Position numbers and translations under genes: made by a program | In this document: positions 1-7,026 of the stretch, in pieces | Numbering within the stretch: position 1 is the first letter of the stretch | Layout of the letters: each line of letters begins with the position of its first letter | Assembly (NCBI RefSeq): GCF_014644315.1 | Contig: NZ_BMKL01000001.1 | Location: 1,499,001 to 1,563,000 of the forward strand | Reading direction: 5' to 3' | Length of the DNA stretch: 64,000 nucleotides | Source of the DNA: Tsuneonella deserti | GTDB taxonomy: Bacteria; Pseudomonadota; Alphaproteobacteria; Sphingomonadales; Sphingomonadaceae | Notes under the pieces: generated by a model | What the model was told of the DNA's origin: nothing | Databases searched by the model: none | What the model saw: the letters and a program-made list of their open reading frames with translations, nothing else

Positions 1-561
1 CTGGCTGAGGAGGGTTGCCCGGCCGGGTCCGGCCGTCGCCAAGCGCTTCACGAGCAGCGCATCGCCGATGCGGACCACGTGGATGCCGTCCCGCAACGCA
101 CGTTGCGCCCGGTCGACGAGAATCTCATCGCCATCGTGAAGCACGGGCTCCATTGAATCACCCTGTACGCGGATTGCGGAAAGCCGCGCGTTGGCAAGAC
201 CCTGGTCGCGTAGCCAGCGCCTGGAGAACCGAAAGCTGTCGAACGGCGCCTCGTCGCCGGTCAAGGCTCCTGGACCCGCCGCCGCGCCGAGTGGCAGGCG
301 AGGGACTTCGATCCATTCGCTGCGAGACGAAGGCGCGTAGGAATTTTCCTCGCCTGCCCCCAGCTCCGATTCGGGCACTGCGAAGAATTGTGCCAATGCG
401 CGGCGATCCGCCTCTTCCAGCTTACGTGGGCTGCCCTTGCGAATAAACTGCTGCAAGTAACTGGAATTACGTCCGATCATCTCCGACAAACTCGCCAGGC
501 TTACGTTTCTCGCGCGTGCGAGATCGTGAAGCGTGCGGCGAGGATCGACTGATAAGGGCAT
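1..561 (-). CDS. S24-family (LexA/CI-like) transcriptional repressor, C-terminus cut by window edge
   Basis: The reading frame is open for 187 codons to the window edge, so the C-terminus is missing. The N-terminal ~60 residues look like a helix-turn-helix (LARARNVSLASLSEMIG, then SSYLQQFIRKGSPRKL). The C-terminal part is an S24 peptidase fold: a LexA-type cleavage context LGAAAGPG at about 91-98, the nucleophile Ser136 in VQGDSMEP, and the general base Lys172 in ALLVKRL. Family knowledge: such proteins repress their own and divergent promoters and lose activity by self-cleavage, often after DNA damage. An upstream ATG at 567 is also possible, but the SD-like AGGAAGGA at 571-578 suits the ATG at 561 better (about 9 nt). 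The operator pair sits immediately upstream. No phage genes are visible, so prophage origin is only a possibility. Confidence 0.88.
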   Translation of the reverse strand, partial: MPLSVDPRRTLHDLARARNVSLASLSEMIGRNSSYLQQFIRKGSPRKLEEADRRALAQFFAVPESELGAGEENSYAPSSRSEWIEVPRLPLGAAAGPGALTGDEAPFDSFRFSRRWLRDQGLANARLSAIRVQGDSMEPVLHDGDEILVDRAQRALRDGIHVVRIGDALLVKRLATAGPGRATLLSQ

Positions 562-574
562 TTCCATCTTTCCT

Positions 575-608
575 TCCTACGCGTAGGATTTTTCCTAGAC
601 AAGTAGGA
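575..608. promoter_or_regulatory. Paired palindromic operators for the S24 repressor
   Basis: Two copies of a TCCTA...TAGGA inverted repeat lie side by side in the divergent promoter region. Positions 575-588 form a perfect 14-bp palindrome (TCCTA CGCG TAGGA), and 593-608 have the same arms with a 6-nt spacer (TCCTA GACAAG TAGGA). The first abuts and overlaps the repressor's ribosome binding site; the second overlaps its candidate -10. Identical arms in a repressor/divergent-gene gap are the usual signature of autoregulation. Binding itself is inferred. Confidence 0.7.
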
Positions 609-620
609 TTTGAGCCGCAA
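592..620 (-). promoter_or_regulatory. Candidate promoter of the S24 repressor
   Basis: On the minus strand TTGCGG (620-615) is followed after 17 nt by TAGGAA (597-592), a fair sigma-70-like match. The -10 falls inside the second operator, and a start near 585 would give a leader of roughly 24 nt. Predicted from sequence only. Confidence 0.4.
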
Positions 621-668
621 GCTAGGGGCCTCGATCGCAAAACGAGTCGCAGCGCATCGGGGAGTCGC

Positions 669-854
669 ATGTTAATTCGCACCATCGAGAAGTTCCTCCG
701 CGAGCATCAAATGCCCGCCACCAAGTTCGGCCGGCTGGCCGCCAACGATCCGCGCCTGGTGCTCGACCTGAGAATGGGCCGAGAGCCGCGCTCCGCCATG
801 CGTTCTCGTGTGGAACATTTCATGAACAAATACCGGGAGACCATTCATGTTTGA
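669..854 (+). CDS. Small conserved basic protein, 61 aa, unknown function
   Basis: The start chosen is ATG 669, preceded by GGGGAG about 5 nt upstream. Earlier in-frame codons lie inside the divergent repressor gene. The product begins MLIRTIEKFL and contains TKFGRLAANDPRLVLDL followed by an Arg-rich RMGREPR, suggesting two or three amphipathic helices that could bind DNA or RNA. I recall near-identical short proteins in many sphingomonad genomes, all hypothetical. It diverges from the S24 repressor across the operator pair, so it is probably under that repressor's control. It overlaps the next gene by 8 nt, so the two are likely co-translated. No Cys residues or signal peptide. Confidence 0.72.
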   Translation: MLIRTIEKFLREHQMPATKFGRLAANDPRLVLDLRMGREPRSAMRSRVEHFMNKYRETIHV

Positions 855-1200
855 CCGCCAGCCGCCCGCGCCGCCAAGCTTGCGCAACCGCCGCACGACG
901 GGCGAACGCCTTCGCGATGCACTGCTGGAAATCGCCGGCTCCAAGGCCATCATTCTGGCGCACCGCGAAAAGAGCTGGGCGAGCATCACCTTTGCCGGCT
1001 CCCGCCACAGCATTGAACTTGGGTTCGAAGGCAGAGAAGCGGTGCACGCAGGCGAGCAGTTCATTGTCACCCTGCCCGATCACGAGTTCGGCATTCCAGG
1101 CCGACTGGTAGCGGAGGCGGCCGTGGTCGAGGCCGTTCATCGGCTCGACCCGCCTTCCCTGCGGGTAACCTGCGATCTGCTACTGCTGGAGGACGCCTGA
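847..1200 (+). CDS. Conserved hypothetical protein, 117 aa
   Basis: The ATG lies inside the end of the upstream 61-aa gene (8-nt overlap), pointing to translational coupling and a two-gene operon. The product is soluble, with no signal peptide or transmembrane stretch. It has an N-terminal Pro/Arg-rich segment, a helix around residues 20-33 (ERLRDALLEIAG), then a strand-rich part. The order of apparent strands (KAIILAHREKSWASITFAG, RHSIELGF, EQFIVTLPD, SLRVTCDLLLL) suggests a compact alpha/beta fold. I do not recognise a domain. Because it shares the operator region of the S24 repressor, it may be one of that repressor's targets. Function unknown. Confidence 0.72.
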   Translation: MFDRQPPAPPSLRNRRTTGERLRDALLEIAGSKAIILAHREKSWASITFAGSRHSIELGFEGREAVHAGEQFIVTLPDHEFGIPGRLVAEAAVVEAVHRLDPPSLRVTCDLLLLEDA

Positions 1201-1252
1201 ACCCTTCGATCCAGTTTCAATCAAGACAGTGGCCCATGCGGTCCACGGATGG

Positions 1253-2692
1253 TCACAGACGCCGGATGACCAGGTTCCTGATCTCGCTCATGTCCTCCAT
1301 CGCGAAGCGGATGCCTTCGCGGCCGAGGCCTGAATCCTTCACCCCGCCGTACGGCATGTTGTCCACCCGGTAGCTCGGCACGTCGTTCACGACGATCCCG
1401 CCGACGTCGAGCGTGTCCCACGCGTCGAGCACCTGGTGGATATCGCGGGTGAAGATGCCCGCCTGTAGTCCGAAGCGGCTGTCGTTGACCTGCGCCAGCG
1501 CCTCGTCCCAGTCCGAAAAGCGCGAGAGGTTGGCAAGCGGGCCGAACGCTTCTTCGCGGTTTGCCTTGGAATCCATTGGCACGCCTTCGAGCAGCGTCGC
1601 CTCCAGCATCGCGCCGTTGCGCTTTCCGCCGCACAGGAGTGTCGCCCCCGCTTCGATCGCATCATCGATCCACGTCTTGAGGCGGGTGGCCTCCTTTTCA
1701 GAGATCATCGGTCCGATGAAAGTGTCGCGGTCGTGGGGATTGCCGGCCACCAGCGTTTTCGCTCTGGCGACCAGCATCTCCTTGAAACGGTCGTACACGC
1801 TGTCGTGGATCAGGATGCGCTGCACCCCGATGCAGCTCTGGCCCGACTGGTAGAACGCGCCGAACACGATCCGCTCCAGCGCGTGGTCGAGGTCCGCATC
1901 CCTGTCGACGATCACCGCCGCATTGCCCCCGAGTTCAAGCACGACCTTCTTCTTGCCCGCCCGCGCCTTGAGGTCCCAACCCACCCCCGGCGAGCCGGTG
2001 AAGGAGAGCAGCTTCAATCGCTCGTCGGTCGTGAACATGTCGGCCCCGTCCCGGTGGGCGGGCAGTATCGAGAACGCCCCTTCGGGTAAGACGTCGCACT
2101 CGGCCAGCACTTCGCCCATGATGATCGCTCCGAGTGGCGTAAGCGAGGCCGGCTTCATCACGAACGGACAGCCCATGGCGATCGCTGGGGCGATCTTGTG
2201 CGCAGCGAGATTGAGCGGAAAGTTGAACGGCGAAATGAAGCTGCACGGCCCGATCGGCACGCGCTTCCACATACCCATGTAGCCCTTGGCACGGGGAGAA
2301 ATGTCCAGCGGCTGGATCTCGCCGTAGTTTCGGGTCGCCTCCTCGCTCGCGATGCGGAAGGTGTCGATCAGGCGGGTCACCTCGCCCTCCGCATCGCGGA
2401 TCGGCTTGCCTGCCTCGACGCACAGGGCATACGCCAGCTCATCGAAACGCTCGCGAAAGCGGGCCACGCAATGGTCGAGCACGCCCTGCTTCTCGTAGCT
2501 CGCCAGCCGGGCCATCGGCTCGGCCGCGCGGACCGCGCCGGCGATTGCCTCCTCGATGACGTCAGGGGTCGCCAGCGCGGTGCGGAAGGCGACTTCGCCG
2601 GTGAACTTGTCGGTTACCGCCAGATCGGTGTTCGGCTGCACTGCCTTGTTGTTGAGGTAGAGCGGATAGGTGTCCTTGAGTTTGGTCATCAT
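1253..2692 (-). CDS. NAD(P)-dependent aldehyde dehydrogenase family protein
   Basis: A full-length (479 aa) cytosolic ALDH that oxidises an aldehyde to the acid. The landmarks are all present: SPFNFP with Asn157, Lys180 in VMKPAS, the Rossmann motif FTGSPGVG, Glu253 in LELGGN, and the nucleophile Cys287 in GQSCIG. By memory of the superfamily it sits nearer the lactaldehyde/ALDH21-type enzymes than betaine or succinate-semialdehyde dehydrogenases, but the substrate cannot be read off. Two ATGs lie in tandem (2692 and 2689); GAGG favours the second slightly. It starts 9 nt after the MFS gene stop, so it is the last gene of the ALS-like/MFS/ALDH operon and probably consumes an aldehyde made by the ThDP enzyme (inference). 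Confidence 0.9.
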   Translation of the reverse strand: MMTKLKDTYPLYLNNKAVQPNTDLAVTDKFTGEVAFRTALATPDVIEEAIAGAVRAAEPMARLASYEKQGVLDHCVARFRERFDELAYALCVEAGKPIRDAEGEVTRLIDTFRIASEEATRNYGEIQPLDISPRAKGYMGMWKRVPIGPCSFISPFNFPLNLAAHKIAPAIAMGCPFVMKPASLTPLGAIIMGEVLAECDVLPEGAFSILPAHRDGADMFTTDERLKLLSFTGSPGVGWDLKARAGKKKVVLELGGNAAVIVDRDADLDHALERIVFGAFYQSGQSCIGVQRILIHDSVYDRFKEMLVARAKTLVAGNPHDRDTFIGPMISEKEATRLKTWIDDAIEAGATLLCGGKRNGAMLEATLLEGVPMDSKANREEAFGPLANLSRFSDWDEALAQVNDSRFGLQAGIFTRDIHQVLDAWDTLDVGGIVVNDVPSYRVDNMPYGGVKDSGLGREGIRFAMEDMSEIRNLVIRRL

Positions 2693-2701
2693 GGCCCTCG
2701 G

Positions 2702-4171
2702 TTAACTGGAAAGCTGGACGGTTCGCCCGCCGCGCACGAAAGCCAGGCCGGCCAGCCCCACTGCCAGCAGGAACACGATCGAGGCGAAGCCCCACTGCTG
2801 GCTCTGGGTCAGGCGTGTGACGAGACTGACCAACCCGGGGGCGAGCCAGGCGGTTGCGACGCCGGACAAGGCATAGACGCCGAAGAACGCGCCGGTCTGC
2901 TCTGGCGGGGTAAGCCGAGTCAGCGCGGTGCGCGACGAGGCATACTGGGCCGTGATGAAGATGGCATTGTTGAACCCGATCAGAAGGTAGAGAAGGTCCG
3001 GCAATGTCCGGTACACCGGCCCGTCCCACAGCGGCGGGTGCGCGGCGCTGTCCCACGACCAGAAATAGAGGATCGTGTCGGGCTTCATGCCGAGCAGCGC
3101 GACCAGGCTGATCATCGTCATGCCGATCTCGATCATCAGGGCGTTCCGCGGGCCGACCGCATGGTCGAGCCAGCGGCCGACCTGTCCGCCGAGCACCGCC
3201 ACCACGCTGAGGACGATGCCGGTGATCAGCAGGTCGAGTGCCCCCCACCCCATCACCCCGGCGGCCAGCACCCCGAAGAAGAAAAGAACGCCGTTCATCC
3301 CGTCGTAGAAGAACATGCGCGAAACGAGATATACGACCGCATCGCGGTTGCGGCGCACCGTGGCGATCATCCGCACGATGTCACCGAATCCTTCGCGAAC
3401 CGCGCGCAGCACCGGCACGCCGGTTCGGGGCGTGTCGGGCGTGAACAGGAACAGCGGCGCCGCGCCGAGCGCCAGCAGGCCAGCGGCGAGCAAGGCGACG
3501 ACCCGTTCCGGTTCGTGCAGCGCCGGATCGAAGCCGAACAACGGCTGCGCGGGAACCCAGCCCCAGTCCACCTTCCCCGGCAGCGCGAAGGCCCAGGCGG
3601 TAAAGCCGAGGGCGAGGACCGAGGCCGCATTCCCCAGCGACAGCGCAAGGCCGGACGCGGCGTGCACGTTCCTCAAGCCAACGGCCCGCACCAGCATCGC
3701 GTTATGGAAGACCTCCGACCACGCGAAGAGCACGCCGATGACCAGCGTTACCGTCATCGTCATCGCGATGGTCAAACCCGTCCCGTCAGGCTTGGCCCAC
3801 CACAGCAGTGCGATGAGCGGCACCATCGCCGCGACGATCAGGCCCAGTCCCGGCTTGCGCGGACCGAGCTTGTCGAGCGCCGCGCCGAGCAGCGGCCCGG
3901 TCAGCATGACGATCCAGCCGGCGTACTGGGCATAGCGCGCGATCAATTCCTGCCCGCGCACCGGATCGCCCACCATCGACGCCGAGACGTAGGGCATGAA
4001 AATGTAGATCGTGATGAGGATGACGTACGGGTCGCGCCCGCCCTCGAACACGGCCCATGAAATACCGCCCCTGTCGAGGCGCCCGTGAGCTTCCGGTTCC
4101 GCTTCGGCAATAATCGGTTCGACCACGACCGAGGCCGGGCCGAGTGTTTCGGGAAGCGTGTGTTCGTTCAA
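2702..4171 (-). CDS. MFS transporter, UMF1/Atg22-like
   Basis: A 489-residue inner-membrane carrier with about 12 hydrophobic segments. After a ~35-residue acidic cytosolic leader comes ISWAVFEGGRDPYVILI, the opening typical of the Atg22/UMF1 branch of MFS, and then the loop LDKLGPRKPG. The start is TTG at 4171, supported by a strong SD (GGAGGAGAGG, ~9 nt upstream); no ATG is suitably placed. It lies between the ThDP enzyme (28-nt gap) and the aldehyde dehydrogenase (9-nt gap) on the same strand, so it probably moves the substrate or product of that small pathway. The ligand is unknown. Eukaryotic Atg22 exports amino acids from vacuoles, a distant analogy only. Confidence 0.85.
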   Translation of the reverse strand: MNEHTLPETLGPASVVVEPIIAEAEPEAHGRLDRGGISWAVFEGGRDPYVILITIYIFMPYVSASMVGDPVRGQELIARYAQYAGWIVMLTGPLLGAALDKLGPRKPGLGLIVAAMVPLIALLWWAKPDGTGLTIAMTMTVTLVIGVLFAWSEVFHNAMLVRAVGLRNVHAASGLALSLGNAASVLALGFTAWAFALPGKVDWGWVPAQPLFGFDPALHEPERVVALLAAGLLALGAAPLFLFTPDTPRTGVPVLRAVREGFGDIVRMIATVRRNRDAVVYLVSRMFFYDGMNGVLFFFGVLAAGVMGWGALDLLITGIVLSVVAVLGGQVGRWLDHAVGPRNALMIEIGMTMISLVALLGMKPDTILYFWSWDSAAHPPLWDGPVYRTLPDLLYLLIGFNNAIFITAQYASSRTALTRLTPPEQTGAFFGVYALSGVATAWLAPGLVSLVTRLTQSQQWGFASIVFLLAVGLAGLAFVRGGRTVQLSS

Positions 4172-4199
4172 GCGACCTCTCCTCCACCCCCCGCCAACG

Positions 4200-5861
4200 C
4201 TAGAGCGCCTTCGATAGCTCCCTAATGTCCTTGTTCAGGATCTGGTCGTTTTCCGAATAGTCCACCGGACAGTCAATCAGGTGGACGCCGGGCGTGGAAT
4301 TGCAGTGCGAGAGCAACTCCCCGAGGTGCGCGCTCGACGCCACCCGGTGGCCGCTGGCCCCGAAGCTTTCGGCGAACTTCACGAAATCCGGATTGCCGTA
4401 GGTCAGGCCCCAGTCCTCGAAGCCCATGTTCGCCTGCTTCCAGCGGATCATGCCGTAGCTGTCGTCGCGCAGGATCAGTACGGTAAGGTTGAGCTTCAGG
4501 CGAACGGCGGTCTCCATTTCCTGGTCGTTCATCATGAAGCCACCGTCCCCGCAGATCGCCATCACCTTGCGGTCGGGATAGAGCATCGCACTCATCATCG
4601 CGCTCGGTAGCCCCGCACCCATCGTCGCCAGCGCGTTGTCGAGCAGGACGGTGTTGGGAAGGAACGCGCAATACCCGCGCGCGAACCAGATCTTGTACAC
4701 CCCGTTGTCGAGGCAGATGATCCCGTCGCGCGGCATAGCCTCCCGCACTTGCGCCACGAGGTGTGGCGGAAAGATCGGAAACCGCGCGTCCTCTGCCAGC
4801 CGGTTCGTGTGCTCAAGCTCCGCCTTGCGGTAGCCAAGCATACGGTCGAAGTTCCACGAACGGTTGGGCGAGATGTCCTCCTTCATCTGCCAGATCGCGT
4901 TGGCGATATCGCCGATCACCTCGACTTGCGGAAAATAGACCGGGTCGACCTCCGCCGTGCGCGTCGAGACGTGAATTACCCGCGCGCCGCCCCGCTTCAT
5001 GAAGAAGGGCGGTTTCTCGATCACGTCGTGCCCGACATTGATGATGAGGTCGGCATCCTCGACCGCCCGGTGCACGAAATCGCCTGCCGAAAGCGCCGCG
5101 CAGCCGAGGAACTTAGGATGCCGCTCGTCGATCACCCCCTTGCCCATCTGGGTCGTGAGAAACGGGATGCCGGTCTTCTCGACGAACTGTTCGAGCATGC
5201 GGCCGGTCATCTTGCGGTTCGCCCCCGCGCCGATAACCAGCACGGGCGCTCGCGCTTGCTCGATCGCCTCTACTGCCTGGCGGACCGCTTTGGGCTCTGC
5301 CGAGGGGCGGCGTGCGACCGAGCGCGGAATCGGCTGCGCATCGGTCTGCTCGTCAGCGATGTCCTCCGGCAGCTCGAGGTGGACCGCGCCGGGCTTTTCC
5401 TCCTCCGCAAGCCGGTAAGCCTCGCGCACGCGGCTGGGGATGTTGTCGCCTGCTGCAAGCTGGTGGGTGTACTTGGTGATCGGCTCCATCATGGACACCA
5501 CGTCGAGAATCTGGAACCGGCCCTGCTTCGATTTCTTGATCGGCTTCTGCCCGGTGATCATCATCATCGGCATCCCGCCCAGCGTCGCATAGGCGGCGGC
5601 GGTCACGAAATTGGTGGCGCCCGGACCGAGGGTCGCGAGGCAGACGCCGGTCTTGCCGGTGTGGCGGCCATAAGTCGCAGCCATGAACCCGGCGGCCTGC
5701 TCGTGGCGGGTGAGGACGAGGCGGATGCTTTCCGACCGGCTCAGGGAATCGAGAAAATCGAGATTTTCCTCGCCAGGGACGCCGAAGATGTACTCGCAGC
5801 CTTCGGCCTCGAGACACTCGACGAACAGATCCGAAGCCTTGCGTTTGCCCTCTGTCGCCAT
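4200..5861 (-). CDS. ThDP-dependent acetolactate synthase-like large subunit
   Basis: A 553-aa ThDP enzyme of the acetolactate synthase/2-oxoacid decarboxylase superfamily, in the order Pyr domain, central domain, PP domain. The catalytic Glu is in RHEQAAGFMA near residue 54. The ThDP/Mg motif is GDGGFMMNDQE. Exactly 27 residues after the GDG aspartate stands Asp (ILRDDSYGM) rather than the Asn of biosynthetic AHAS, as in catabolic AlsS-type enzymes. No regulatory small subunit gene (ilvH) is nearby, which also argues against a biosynthetic role. I recall close homologues in Pseudomonas with the same ILRDD motif, annotated only as ALS-like. It leads the operon with an MFS carrier and an ALDH. 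The SD is a G/A-rich GGGGGAG before the ATG. True substrate uncertain. Confidence 0.85.
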   Translation of the reverse strand: MATEGKRKASDLFVECLEAEGCEYIFGVPGEENLDFLDSLSRSESIRLVLTRHEQAAGFMAATYGRHTGKTGVCLATLGPGATNFVTAAAYATLGGMPMMMITGQKPIKKSKQGRFQILDVVSMMEPITKYTHQLAAGDNIPSRVREAYRLAEEEKPGAVHLELPEDIADEQTDAQPIPRSVARRPSAEPKAVRQAVEAIEQARAPVLVIGAGANRKMTGRMLEQFVEKTGIPFLTTQMGKGVIDERHPKFLGCAALSAGDFVHRAVEDADLIINVGHDVIEKPPFFMKRGGARVIHVSTRTAEVDPVYFPQVEVIGDIANAIWQMKEDISPNRSWNFDRMLGYRKAELEHTNRLAEDARFPIFPPHLVAQVREAMPRDGIICLDNGVYKIWFARGYCAFLPNTVLLDNALATMGAGLPSAMMSAMLYPDRKVMAICGDGGFMMNDQEMETAVRLKLNLTVLILRDDSYGMIRWKQANMGFEDWGLTYGNPDFVKFAESFGASGHRVASSAHLGELLSHCNSTPGVHLIDCPVDYSENDQILNKDIRELSKAL

Positions 5862-5971
5862 GCCGCACTCCCCCCGTTTGCGCCGCAGCGCACCGAATAT
5901 CCGCGACCGAAAGGGCGGTTATCCGCCTTTATCGGCAGGGGTTTATCAAACGGGGGAGCGCGAGTCTCGCC

Positions 5972-6910
5972 TCAATAGCCGCGCGCGGGATCGAAGATCG
6001 GCGCCAGCGGCTCATCGGCGACATAGCGCCGGCAGTTGGCAATGAAACGCTCGGCGGAACGCACGAACATCTTCGATTGCGCGCGACCCGAAAGGTGCAT
6101 GGTGATCTGCGCGTTATCGAGGCTCCACAGCTGGTCGTCGGCTGGCAGCGGCTCGGGCGTAGTCACGTCGAGAAGCGCGCCGCCGATGGACCTGGCCTTG
6201 AGCGCCTCGACCAGCGCCGCCTGGTCGACCACCGCGCCGCGCGCGATGTTCACGAGCACCGCGCTGTCCTTCATTGCAGCGAGCTCGGAGGCGCCGATCA
6301 TCGCGTCGGTTTCCGGTGTTGCCGGGACAGCGAGAATGACCCAGTCGAATTCTCCGAGCCGGGCGCGCCACTCGTCGGGCCGCAGCGCACCTTCACTCGC
6401 CGAGCGGCGGACCGGGACCACTTCGACATCGAACGCCTCGAGCCGCGTCTTGATAAGGGCGCCGATCGCGCCGAGCCCAAGTAGCAGCGCACGGCTTCCG
6501 GCAAGCTCCATCTTGCCCGGCGAATCCATCAACCACTCGTGCCGGTCCTGCGCGCGAACGACCTCGCGGTAGCCCTTGGCGTGGCTCAGCATCAGCATGA
6601 CGACATACTCAGCGATCGTGATCGCATTGATCCCGGCGCCGTTGGTGATCGTCACCTTGCGCTCCGCCAGCAGGTCGAGCGGCAGAAAATCGAGCCCGGC
6701 GTAGATCGAATTCAGCCATTTGAGCTTGCCCGCCGCGCGAACCGCCTCGACCATGGGTTCCTTCTTGTCGAGATCGAACCAGCCGATCTCTGCCTCGGGC
6801 GCAAGCGCGAGCATTTCTTCCACCGAAGTGTACCAGCGCGTCTCGATACCCTCGGGCAAGTGGGGCTCAACGAGCGGGCGAACGAGGCCCGAGAGCACGG
6901 CAACGGTCAT
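5972..6910 (-). CDS. D-isomer-specific 2-hydroxyacid dehydrogenase
   Basis: Interconverts a 2-hydroxyacid and a 2-oxoacid with NAD(P). The 312-aa product has the nucleotide-binding GLGAIG motif in the central domain and the three catalytic positions: Arg in NIARGAVVD, Glu in TTPEPLPADDQ, and His in ITMHLSG. The start at ATG 6910 (MTVAVLSG) gives the usual length; a further open stretch upstream would translate part of the REP element and is not credible. It ends 110 nt before the acetolactate-synthase-like gene on the same strand. The gap leaves room for a separate promoter, but the enzyme chemistry (2-oxoacid production) fits the neighbours. Substrate unknown: glyoxylate/hydroxypyruvate reductase-like activity is an alternative. 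Confidence 0.87.
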   Translation of the reverse strand: MTVAVLSGLVRPLVEPHLPEGIETRWYTSVEEMLALAPEAEIGWFDLDKKEPMVEAVRAAGKLKWLNSIYAGLDFLPLDLLAERKVTITNGAGINAITIAEYVVMLMLSHAKGYREVVRAQDRHEWLMDSPGKMELAGSRALLLGLGAIGALIKTRLEAFDVEVVPVRRSASEGALRPDEWRARLGEFDWVILAVPATPETDAMIGASELAAMKDSAVLVNIARGAVVDQAALVEALKARSIGGALLDVTTPEPLPADDQLWSLDNAQITMHLSGRAQSKMFVRSAERFIANCRRYVADEPLAPIFDPARGY

Positions 6911-6936
6911 ATACCCAATCCTACCCCTGAATCGTC

Positions 6937-7015
6937 GGCCCGGACTTGATCCGGGCCAGTGCTTCTTTCTGGCGCAGCTGTCGAAGTAAAGCACCACCCC
7001 GGATCAAGTCCGGGG
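6937..7015. repeat. REPIN-like element: two inverted REP palindromes
   Basis: The gap between the hydroxyacid dehydrogenase and cysS holds two palindromes. The left one (6937-6957) is GGCCCGGA-CTTGA-TCCGGGCC, an 8-bp perfect stem. The right one (6997-7015) is CCCCGGA-TCAAG-TCCGGGG, a 7-bp stem. Their 17-bp cores are exact reverse complements, and the flanks GTGCTT (6959-6964) and AAGCAC (6989-6994) also pair, so the whole ~79 bp can fold into one long hairpin. This is the REPIN arrangement, normally mobilised by a RAYT transposase encoded elsewhere. It may also act as a transcript end for cysS (minus strand). Confidence 0.75.
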
Positions 7016-7026
7016 TGACGTTGTGG

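Noticed and set aside
339-350. AGGAA-TT-TTCCT inside the S24 gene as a third operator
   Set aside because: It lacks the TCCTA/TAGGA arms of the two upstream sites, and short AT-rich palindromes arise by chance.
1-1200. A prophage at the left edge, suggested by the S24 repressor
   Set aside because: No integrase, structural or lysis gene and no att repeat is seen in the window; the part beyond the edge is not visible.
2198-4060. A 620-codon plus-strand frame opposite the MFS and aldehyde dehydrogenase genes
   Set aside because: His/Arg/Gln/Asp-rich low-complexity product, antisense to two proteins with full motifs.
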